Shown here piece by piece: positions 1-5,588 of a stretch of 7,710 nt of DNA. Under the pieces are notes generated by a model. It saw only the letters and a list, made by a program, of their open reading frames with translations. It was not told where the DNA came from and searched no databases. Position 1 is the first letter of the stretch. Every line of letters begins with the position of its first letter. The translations under genes were made by a program, and so were the position numbers. The stretch is from ZC4RG30 sp039929265 (lineage in GTDB: Bacteria; Pseudomonadota; Gammaproteobacteria; Steroidobacterales; Steroidobacteraceae): the NCBI GenBank assembly GCA_039929265.1, contig JBDSRN010000212.1, positions 1 to 7,710 on the forward strand, given 5' to 3'.

Positions 1-702
1 GGCACCAAGCCGGCGGAGGGCGCCCTCAGCGTCCTGCTGCAGAGCGCGATCAAGACCAAAGATCAGAAGGGCGCGATCGTCGCGCTGCAGAAGATGGTCG
101 AGTATTACCCGAAGCCCGAGCGCTGGCGCGACCTGCTCGTCTTGATGCGCGATTCCGCAGGTCGCAGCGCGAACGACGAAGAGTACACGCTGAACATTTA
201 TCGCCTCATGCGCGAGACGGGTACGCTCAAGGATGGCAACGAGTTCGTCGAGATGGCGACGATCGCCCTCAAGCGCGGCTCTCCGGGCGAGGCCAGCGAC
301 GCGATCAAGCGCGGCACCGCTGCCAATGCGCTGAGCACGGGCGGAAACAAGACTGCGTCAGATGTGTTGCGCAAATCGGCCGAGGTGGCGGAGAAGGCCG
401 ATCGTGCCACGCTTGCCAAGTTCGAAACCGAAGCGAAGAGCGCCAAGACCGGCGAGGCTGACGTACGCCTCGGTCAGGCTTTTCTCAGCTATGATCAGCC
501 GGACAAGGCGCTCGAAGCGTTGCAGCGGGGCATCCAGAAGGGGTCGCTGCGAAATCCGGACGAGGCGCAGATCCTGCTCGGCATGACGTACCTGAAGCTT
601 GGCCAGAAGGCTGAAGCCCAGGCTGCGTTTTCGGCAGGGAAGGGTCAGGATCAGAAGTTCGGTGACCTCGCGCAACTTTGGGCGATTTATGCCCGCAGCT
701 GA
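1..702 (+). CDS. TPR-like repeat protein, 3' part (5' end outside window)
   Basis: The frame is open from the first base, so the true start lies upstream; 233 residues are visible, ending in TGA. An internal ATG at 94 is not the start, because the 31 codons before it continue the homology to the next gene. The protein is rich in Ala, Lys, Glu and Gln, helical in character, without cysteine. A clear TPR-like helix pair lies near the C-terminus (LGQAFLSYDQPDKALEALQRG), and a second begins at DEAQILLGMTYLKLGQKAEA. The visible part aligns from its first residue with residues 180-406 of the downstream protein (GTKP/GAKP, YYPK, RLMR, AKTG, DKA, RGI, LA.LW). About 180 N-terminal residues, including any signal peptide, are therefore probably missing. 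TPR proteins are protein-protein scaffolds. Similar tandem pairs often follow exbB/exbD/tonB genes, which is only inference here. The specific partner is unknown. Confidence 0.85.
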   Translation, partial: GTKPAEGALSVLLQSAIKTKDQKGAIVALQKMVEYYPKPERWRDLLVLMRDSAGRSANDEEYTLNIYRLMRETGTLKDGNEFVEMATIALKRGSPGEASDAIKRGTAANALSTGGNKTASDVLRKSAEVAEKADRATLAKFETEAKSAKTGEADVRLGQAFLSYDQPDKALEALQRGIQKGSLRNPDEAQILLGMTYLKLGQKAEAQAAFSAGKGQDQKFGDLAQLWAIYARS

Positions 703-722
703 TTTCTCAAAACCTCCGAGTC

Positions 723-727
723 GGAAG
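723..727 (+). promoter_or_regulatory. Shine-Dalgarno site for second TPR gene
   Basis: GGAAG lies 6 nt before the ATG at 734. It supports that start over an in-frame ATG at 599, which would add 45 very basic residues lying inside the upstream gene and would bury the signal peptide. Confidence 0.6.
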
Positions 728-733
728 CAAAAC

Positions 734-1954
734 ATGACCCAGCCAGCATACAAGGCCGCTCTCATCGCCGCCGTCCTCGCGGTCGGCGCGATGGGTCTGA
801 CCACGCAGTCGATGGCCGCACAGCAAGTCAGCGCCGCGGTGGCCAAGCAGCTCGATGCCGCCAACAAGGCGGTCAAGGCGCAGAAGTGGGACGAGGCGGT
901 GGTGAAGCTGCGTGAAGTGCAGGGCATTTCTGGCAGAACGCCGCACGATACCTACGTGATGAATCAGCTGCTGAGCTACGCGCTATTCCGGCAAAACAAG
1001 TTCGCGGACGCGATCACGGCCCTGGAGTCGAACCTGCGCTCGGGTCTGGCATCCACCTCGGAGAAAAACCAGATTAACAAGCAGCTCCTGCCGATGTACT
1101 ACGGGCAGAAGAATTACGCCAAGACCATCGAGATCGGCCAGACGCTGATCGCGGCAGGTGCCGCGGATGACGGCACGTACAGCGCGATCTCACAGTCGTA
1201 TGAGAAGCAAGGCAAGCTCGGCGAGGCCATCAAGTTCGTCAAGGAGCGTCTCGCTGCGTCGGCGGCGCGCGGCGCCAAACCTTCCGAGAACGACCTGCTG
1301 CTGCTGCTCGACTACCAGCGGCGGCTGAAGGACGACAAGGGCGAGGCGGATACTTTCCAGAGGCTCGTTTCCTACTACCCCAAGAGCGATTATTGGCTGA
1401 ACATCATCCAGTCGATCAAGAACGCGCCGGGCAACAGCGACCAGCTCACGCTGCAGATCTTCCGTCTCATGCGCAGCACGAACACGCTCACGCGTCCCGC
1501 CGACATAACCGAGATGGCGCAGCTCGCGAAAGAGCAGAACAGCGCGGGTGAGGCGCTGGGAGTACTGGACCAGGCCATCAAGGCGAAGGTGTTCACCGAG
1601 GAGCGTGAGCAGGCCAGCAGTGGTCGCCTGATGGCATCGCTCACCAAGCAGGTGGCGGACGACAGGGCAAAAATCGAAGCCGAAGCGGGTGCGGCCAAGA
1701 CGGGTGATCAGCTAGTGGTCGTCGGTCAGCGTTACTACGGCCTCGCCGAGTACGACAAGGCGGTCGACGCGCTGAAGCGTGGGATCACCGCGGGTGGTCT
1801 CACGGTCACGACGCCGGAAGATGCGCAGATGCTCATCGGTATCGCTCAGCTGCGCGCGCAGAAGAACGCAGATGCCGCCGCCGCCTTCAAGGCAGTGAAG
1901 GGCAATCCGAAGTTCGTGAAGCTCGCTAACCTCTGGGGGATCATCGCAGGTTGA
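734..1954 (+). CDS. Exported TPR-like repeat protein (paralogue of upstream gene)
   Basis: This 406-residue protein starts at ATG 734, where a Shine-Dalgarno site and a signal peptide coincide. Residues 1-28 have a short N-region with Lys7, a hydrophobic stretch at 8-22 and a likely signal peptidase I site after Ser-Met-Ala (28), so the product is probably periplasmic. The mature part is predicted all-helical, with TPR-like pairs at about 33-66, 72-105, 110-142, 145-178, 325-352 and 360-390. The middle (about 180-300) shows no clear TPR consensus. No cysteine or enzyme motif is seen. It follows its paralogue by 31 bp without a terminator, and its TGA overlaps the TTG start of the peroxiredoxin, so the three genes look co-transcribed. 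A scaffold or TonB-system accessory role is inferred from the general habit of such pairs; the sequence alone shows only an exported repeat protein. Confidence 0.85.
   Translation: MTQPAYKAALIAAVLAVGAMGLTTQSMAAQQVSAAVAKQLDAANKAVKAQKWDEAVVKLREVQGISGRTPHDTYVMNQLLSYALFRQNKFADAITALESNLRSGLASTSEKNQINKQLLPMYYGQKNYAKTIEIGQTLIAAGAADDGTYSAISQSYEKQGKLGEAIKFVKERLAASAARGAKPSENDLLLLLDYQRRLKDDKGEADTFQRLVSYYPKSDYWLNIIQSIKNAPGNSDQLTLQIFRLMRSTNTLTRPADITEMAQLAKEQNSAGEALGVLDQAIKAKVFTEEREQASSGRLMASLTKQVADDRAKIEAEAGAAKTGDQLVVVGQRYYGLAEYDKAVDALKRGITAGGLTVTTPEDAQMLIGIAQLRAQKNADAAAAFKAVKGNPKFVKLANLWGIIAG
1935..1940 (+). promoter_or_regulatory. Possible ribosome binding site for peroxiredoxin gene
   Basis: GGGGGA, inside the end of the TPR gene, lies 10 nt before TTG 1951. 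It is a rather long but usable spacing. The alternative in-frame GTG at 1966 has only a weak AGG 15 nt upstream, so TTG 1951 is preferred. Confidence 0.4.
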
Positions 1955-2445
1955 GCTCGCACAGCGTGATCAAGGTCGGCGACGCGCTGCCTGCGGGCAA
2001 GTTCAAGGTCATGGGCAAGGAAGGCCCTCAGGACCTCAGCACGGAGCAGTTGTTTGCGGGCAAGCGTGTGGTGCTGTTCTCGGTGCCCGGGGCGTTCACA
2101 CCCACCTGCAGCGCCAAGCATCTGCCTGGATTCATCGAGCTTGCCGATCAGCTGCGCGCGAAGGGCGTGGACGCCATCGCCTGCATGGCGGTGAACGATG
2201 TGTTCGTCATGAACGCCTGGGGCAAATCAGCGGGCGTCGGCGACAGCATCGCAATGCTCGCGGATGGCAATGGCGACTACGCGCGCGCGCTGGGACTCGA
2301 GCTGGATGCGCGCGGTTTCGGCATGGGTCAGCGCGGGCAGCGATTCGCCATCGTTGCGAACGATGGCGTGGCGACCACGGTAGAAGTCGAAGCGGCCGGC
2401 CAGTTCAAGGTCTCCTCGGCGGAGCACATCCTGCAGTTGCTCTGA
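1951..2445 (+). CDS. Prx5-type peroxiredoxin (AhpC/TSA-redoxin fold)
   Basis: This 164-residue thiol peroxidase would reduce hydrogen peroxide and organic peroxides in the cytosol; no signal peptide is seen. The Prx5 signature is complete: VPGAFTPTCS places the peroxidatic cysteine at Cys53, with Pro46 and Thr50 in the active-site loop. The family arginine is Arg128 or Arg131 in GMGQRGQRF. The second cysteine, Cys78 in IACMAVND, sits where many bacterial Prx5 proteins have one; whether it is resolving is not clear from sequence. There is no fused glutaredoxin domain, unlike the Haemophilus-type hybrid, so glutathione/glutaredoxin or thioredoxin must come from elsewhere. The chosen TTG start overlaps the upstream TGA (TTGA), implying translational coupling. 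A GTG at 1966 would remove five residues and is the alternative. Length is normal for the family. Confidence 0.93.
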   Translation: MSSHSVIKVGDALPAGKFKVMGKEGPQDLSTEQLFAGKRVVLFSVPGAFTPTCSAKHLPGFIELADQLRAKGVDAIACMAVNDVFVMNAWGKSAGVGDSIAMLADGNGDYARALGLELDARGFGMGQRGQRFAIVANDGVATTVEVEAAGQFKVSSAEHILQLL

Positions 2446-3396
2446 TCAGCCATTGCCGAGTTGCTTGCGCAGCTCCGGCACGATGCTGAACAGATCGCCC
2501 ACCAGGCCGATGTCGGCCACCTCGAAAATCGGCGCGTCCGCATCCTTGTTGATGGCAACTATCGTGCGAGCATCCTTGATGCCGGTCAGATGTTGGATCG
2601 CACCGGAGATGCCGACCGCCACGTACAGTTCCGGCGCGATGATCTTGCCGGTCTGCCCCACCTGCAGGTCGCTGGTCGCATAACCCGCATCCACCGCGGC
2701 GCGTGACGCACCGACGGCGGCGCCGAGCGCATCGGCGAGCTCGTACATCAGTTTGAAGTTTTCGGCGCTACCGAGCGCACGTCCGCCCGAAACCACGCGG
2801 GTCGCGGTCTGCAGGTCCGGACGATCGCTTCCGGCGGCAGCGACGGATACAAAACGTGCATAGCCGGGCAGAACCGCATCCGTGCTGACCACCTCGATCG
2901 GCGCGCTGCCGCCGGCAGCCGCCGGCTGAAAGGATGCCGTGCGCACGGTGGCAACGATCTTGTGCGGTTCCGGCACCTCGACCGTGACGACCGCATTGCC
3001 CGCGTAAATGGGACGCCGGAAGCGGCGTTCGCCTTCCACCGCCATGATGTCGCTGAGCTGCGGCGCGCCGAGGAGCGCGGCGACGCGCGGCATCAGATCC
3101 TTGCCGAAAGTGGTGGAAGCGCCAAACACATGCGTGAACGGCTGTGCGAGCTTCACGATCTGCGGCGCGAGCACCGCCGACAGCGCGTGCTCGTTCTGCG
3201 TGTGATCGAGCTGCAACACCTTGCCGACACCGGCGAACTGCGCGGCCTGCGCGGCAATCGCGGCGCCAGATTTCGCCAGTACGAGGATCGTGATCGGTGC
3301 GCCGGTGATGGTTACGGCACAGCTCACGCACTTCGCCGTGGCGGAACTGATTTGTGCGCCGTTGTGCTCGGCGATGATGAGGATGTTGCTGCTCAT
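2446..3396 (-). CDS. etfA: Electron transfer flavoprotein subunit alpha
   Basis: This 316-residue protein is the FAD-carrying subunit of the ETF heterodimer, which accepts electrons from acyl-CoA and related dehydrogenases and delivers them to ETF:quinone oxidoreductase. Residues 1-190 form the N-terminal alpha/beta domain. The C-terminal FAD domain has VSGGRALGSAENF (202-214), QVGQTGK (245-251) and the ETF-alpha signature LYVAVGISGAIQH ending at His269, followed by INKDADAPIF (292-301). All expected FAD-contact segments are present and the length is normal. The ATG start overlaps the etfB stop by 4 bp (ATGA) and has AAGGGA 8 nt upstream. The TGA stop directly abuts the peroxiredoxin stop on the other strand. 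A CxxC pair (Cys23, Cys26) in the N-terminal domain is not a feature I recall as conserved in the family. ETFQO is not in the window. Confidence 0.97.
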   Translation of the reverse strand: MSSNILIIAEHNGAQISSATAKCVSCAVTITGAPITILVLAKSGAAIAAQAAQFAGVGKVLQLDHTQNEHALSAVLAPQIVKLAQPFTHVFGASTTFGKDLMPRVAALLGAPQLSDIMAVEGERRFRRPIYAGNAVVTVEVPEPHKIVATVRTASFQPAAAGGSAPIEVVSTDAVLPGYARFVSVAAAGSDRPDLQTATRVVSGGRALGSAENFKLMYELADALGAAVGASRAAVDAGYATSDLQVGQTGKIIAPELYVAVGISGAIQHLTGIKDARTIVAINKDADAPIFEVADIGLVGDLFSIVPELRKQLGNG

Positions 3397-4145
3397 TTCA
3401 CGAGTCCCTTGCTGCGCAGCGCGCCGACCAGTTCACTCACATCCTTCACCATCACGCCTTTGGTCCGCACTGAAGGCGCGTCGTAGCGCACCGCCTTTAC
3501 GCGTTCCACGAGGGTGATACCCAGCTCGGCGAGCTGCAAGGTGTCGAGGGGTTTTTTCTTCGCTTTCATGATGTCGGGCAGCTTGACGTAACGCGGTTCG
3601 TTCAGACGCAGATCCACAGTGATGACCGCGGGCAGTTCGATTTCGACGGTCTCCAGGCCGACGTCGACTTCGCGCGTGACGCGCGCGACGCCGTCCATGA
3701 GCTCGATCTTCGAAGCGAACGTCGCCTGCGGACGATCCCAGAGCGCGGCGAGCATCTGCCCGGTCTGGTTGTTGTCATCGTCGATCGCCTGCTTGCCGAG
3801 CAGCACGAGGAACGGGGTTTCACGCTCGACCAGCTTGCGCAGTATCTGCGCGGCATCGAGCGGCTCGACAGGCTTGTCGGACTGGACGAGCAGCGCGCGA
3901 TCCGCGCCCATCGCGAGCGCAGTGCGCAACTGGGCCTGGGTATCGGCCGGTCCGATGGTCACAGCGACGACTTCATCAGCGCCGCCGCGCTCCTTGATGC
4001 GCAGCGCCTCTTCGAGAGCGATCTCGTCGAAGGGGTTGAGGCTCATTTTCACGCCTTCGGTCGCAACGCCGCTGCCATCCGGTTTTACCCGCACGCGGAC
4101 GTTGTAGTCCACCACGCGTTTTACCCCTACGAGGATTCGCTTCAT
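3393..4145 (-). CDS. etfB: Electron transfer flavoprotein subunit beta
   Basis: This 250-residue protein is the beta subunit of ETF, which binds a structural AMP and provides the recognition loop that docks on partner dehydrogenases. It begins MKRILVGVKRVVDYN, with NPFDEIALEEALRIKE at 37-52. The AMP-site segment GKQAIDDDNNQTGQ is at 117-130. The beta signature and recognition loop is at 182-200 (NEPRYVKLPDIMKAKKKPL), with Leu189 as the likely docking leucine. These features match the classical dehydrogenase-linked ETF group rather than a bifurcating ETF; that subgroup call is an inference from the loop. ATG 4145 has a strong GGAGAA 9 nt upstream. It is the first gene of an etfB-etfA operon, with the downstream ATG overlapping its TGA. 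Confidence 0.97.
   Translation of the reverse strand: MKRILVGVKRVVDYNVRVRVKPDGSGVATEGVKMSLNPFDEIALEEALRIKERGGADEVVAVTIGPADTQAQLRTALAMGADRALLVQSDKPVEPLDAAQILRKLVERETPFLVLLGKQAIDDDNNQTGQMLAALWDRPQATFASKIELMDGVARVTREVDVGLETVEIELPAVITVDLRLNEPRYVKLPDIMKAKKKPLDTLQLAELGITLVERVKAVRYDAPSVRTKGVMVKDVSELVGALRSKGLVK
3405..3410 (-). promoter_or_regulatory. Shine-Dalgarno site for etfA
   Basis: AAGGGA (minus strand) lies inside the 3' end of etfB, 8 nt before the etfA ATG. This would let etfA initiate on its own as well as by coupling through the ATGA overlap. Confidence 0.6.
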
Positions 4146-4154
4146 TTTTCGAGG

Positions 4155-4160
4155 TTCTCC
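4155..4160 (-). promoter_or_regulatory. Shine-Dalgarno site for etfB
   Basis: GGAGAA on the minus strand lies 9 nt before ATG 4145, confirming that start. Confidence 0.75.
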
Positions 4161-4173
4161 GATGCCCAGTACG

Positions 4174-4190
4174 GCCCCGGTCTGTGGGGC
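4174..4190 (-). repeat. Short GC hairpin in etfB leader
   Basis: GCCCC (4174-4178) and GGGGC (4186-4190) form a 5-bp stem with a 7-nt loop. If transcription starts near 4189, it would sit at the very 5' end of the etfB mRNA, 13 nt before the Shine-Dalgarno site, where it could stabilise the transcript end. With five pairs in GC-rich DNA it may be chance. Confidence 0.25.
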
Positions 4191-4195
4191 GGCGC

Positions 4196-4201
4196 AGTAT
4201 A
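4196..4201 (-). promoter_or_regulatory. Candidate -10 element of the etfBA promoter
   Basis: TATACT on the minus strand matches the sigma-70 -10 consensus at five of six positions, and implies a start near 4189 and a leader of about 45 nt. The -35 side is weak: 17-18 bp upstream is only a GAATC-like sequence beyond a C-run, so an activator or different spacing may be needed. Confidence 0.4.
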
Positions 4202-4208
4202 CGCAATG

Positions 4209-4236
4209 ATTCGGGGGGGATTCGAGTGCCCCGAAT
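4209..4236 (+). repeat. 8-bp inverted repeat with G-run, possible operator between etfB and alaA
   Basis: ATTCGGGG (4209-4216) and CCCCGAAT (4229-4236) are perfect inverted copies separated by 12 bp. The interval contains the rest of a run of seven G (4213-4219) and a second GATTCG (4219-4224), a direct repeat of 4208-4213. It lies in the 143-bp divergent gap just upstream of the candidate etfB -10, so it could be a regulator site serving one or both genes. No known operator consensus is recognised. Confidence 0.35.
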
Positions 4237-4267
4237 TGTGCACGCCTGGCTCGCCTGAGGCCGTAAC

Positions 4268-4272
4268 AGAGG
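4268..4272 (+). promoter_or_regulatory. Possible Shine-Dalgarno site for alaA (start-deciding)
   Basis: AGAGG lies 16 nt before ATG 4289, which is long, but 7 nt before the in-frame TTG 4280, which is ideal. It therefore leaves open a start three codons earlier than the annotated one. Confidence 0.35.
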
Positions 4273-4288
4273 CTATTCTTTGGCCCCT

Positions 4289-5560
4289 ATGAGCACCGAA
4301 AACCGCCTTCGGCCCAGCGATGGCCTCAAAAACGTCCGTTATGAGATCCGCGGTTCGCTCGCCCGTCGCGCCCTGGAACTTGAGCGCCTCGGCTACGAGA
4401 TCATCTCGCTTAACATCGGCAATCCTGGTGCTTTTGGATTCCGTGCGCCCGAAACGATGCGCCTCGCGATGATCGAGAACCTGGGACAGGCCGAGGGCTA
4501 CTGCCATTCCAAAGGCATCTTTCCGGCCCGCGAAGCCGTGGTGATGCAGCAGCAGGCCCGTGGCGTGCAGGGCGTCAGCGCGGACGAGGTGTTCATCGGC
4601 AACGGCGTAAGCGAGTTGATCGATCTGGTGCTGCGCGCGCTGCTCAATCCGGGCGACGAAGTGCTCGTGCCGGCACCCGACTATCCCCTGTGGACCGCGG
4701 CGGTGAACCTGAATGGCGGGCGTGCCGTGCACTATCCCTGCCGGCCCGAGAACCAGTTCGTGCCGGATCCGGACGAAGTGGCGGCGCTGATCACGCCCCG
4801 CACGCGCGCCATTGTGGTGATCAATCCCAACAATCCGACCGGCGCGGTATATCCACGCTCGGTGCTCGAGAAACTCGCGCGGATCGCGGAACAGCACGGG
4901 CTGATCGTCTACAGCGACGAGATCTACGACCAGATGACTTACGACAGCGCGCAATTCGTGCCGATGGCGACGCTCGTGCACGACACGGTCTGCGCCACGA
5001 TGTCGGGCCTGTCGAAGATCTATCGCGCCTGCGGCTATCGCGTCGGGTGGGCGTCGTTCTCCGGATCAACCCTCCGCGCGGGCGAATATCTCAGTGCGCT
5101 GGAGCTGCTGAGCTCGCTGCGACTGTGCAGCAGCGTGCCGGCGCAATGGGCGGTGCAGACGGCGCTCGGCGGCTACCAGAGCATCAGGGACCTCATTGCC
5201 CCGGGCGGGCGCCTGTACGAATCGCGTCGCGCGCTGCTCGAAGCCGTACATCGCAGCAAGTATCTCAAGCTCGCGCCGCCCGCCGGCTCGATGTATGGCT
5301 TCGTGCAGGTGGATCCCGACGCGCTGCCCGGATTCAACGACTCGGAATTCGCGCTCGAGCTGCTGGAGCAGAAGCACGTGCTCATCGCTCCGGGCGCCAG
5401 CTTCAACGTGCCGTACCGCAATCACTTCCGCGTCACCACCCTACCGGATGCAGCGCTGATGCAGCAGGTGTTCCAGCGCATCGAGCAGCAGCTCGAGAGC
5501 TATGCGGCGCGACGGGTGGCGCCAGCCAAGCCCAGGCTGCTCGGCGCAGCCTCTAAATAA
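4289..5560 (+). CDS. alaA: Alanine-synthesising PLP aminotransferase (AlaA type)
   Basis: This 423-residue class I/II fold-type I aminotransferase is predicted to make alanine from pyruvate with glutamate as donor, in the cytosol. It resembles E. coli AlaA along its whole length: LNIGNPGAFGF (41-51), GYCHSKG (70-76), IGNGVSELI (103-111), VPAPDYPLWTAAV (127-139), INPNNPTGAVY (178-188) and SDEIYD (209-214). The PLP lysine is Lys243 in SGLSK, followed by phosphate-contact Arg251 in GYRVGW. GGYQSI (294-299) and the substrate-carboxylate Arg381 in HFRVTTLP complete the site. The C-terminus carries about 20 extra basic residues compared with my recollection of the E. coli protein. ATG 4289 fits the family N-terminus, while TTG 4280 has the better-spaced ribosome site. 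It diverges from etfBA and precedes the AddB-like gene by 28 bp. Confidence 0.93.
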   Translation: MSTENRLRPSDGLKNVRYEIRGSLARRALELERLGYEIISLNIGNPGAFGFRAPETMRLAMIENLGQAEGYCHSKGIFPAREAVVMQQQARGVQGVSADEVFIGNGVSELIDLVLRALLNPGDEVLVPAPDYPLWTAAVNLNGGRAVHYPCRPENQFVPDPDEVAALITPRTRAIVVINPNNPTGAVYPRSVLEKLARIAEQHGLIVYSDEIYDQMTYDSAQFVPMATLVHDTVCATMSGLSKIYRACGYRVGWASFSGSTLRAGEYLSALELLSSLRLCSSVPAQWAVQTALGGYQSIRDLIAPGGRLYESRRALLEAVHRSKYLKLAPPAGSMYGFVQVDPDALPGFNDSEFALELLEQKHVLIAPGASFNVPYRNHFRVTTLPDAALMQQVFQRIEQQLESYAARRVAPAKPRLLGAASK

Positions 5561-5588
5561 CATCAGAATTATTTCCTATTAGATTGTT
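5561..5588 (+). other. AT-rich intergenic spacer between alaA and the AddB-like gene
   Basis: Only 7 of 28 bases are G or C, in sharp contrast to the flanking GC-rich genes. A weak 6-bp A/T inverted repeat (5555-5560 with 5569-5574) spans the alaA stop; it has no GC stem and no U-tract, so it is not a terminator. No good Shine-Dalgarno site precedes the next gene. The low melting stability may aid initiation at its TTG or mark a promoter, but no convincing -35/-10 pair is seen. Confidence 0.4.

Noticed and set aside
599..733. Upstream ATG extension of the second TPR gene
   Set aside because: The 45 extra residues are highly basic, lie inside the end of the preceding gene and would mask a clear signal peptide at 734.
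358..927. 189-codon minus-strand open frame across the two TPR genes
   Set aside because: It crosses two plus-strand genes supported by paralogy, and its product has no recognisable feature.
2900..2930. GC-rich repeated GCCGCCGGC within etfA
   Set aside because: It encodes an Ala/Gly-rich linker of EtfA, and codon bias explains the repeat.
4142..4981. 279-codon minus-strand open frame opposite the alaA start
   Set aside because: It overlaps alaA, a confidently identified gene. Its product is a His/Arg-rich sequence with no domain, typical of antisense frames in GC-rich DNA.
5555..5574. AAATAA/TTATTT inverted repeat at the alaA stop as a terminator
   Set aside because: The stem is six A/T pairs with an 8-nt loop and no following T-run, so it is too weak to terminate.
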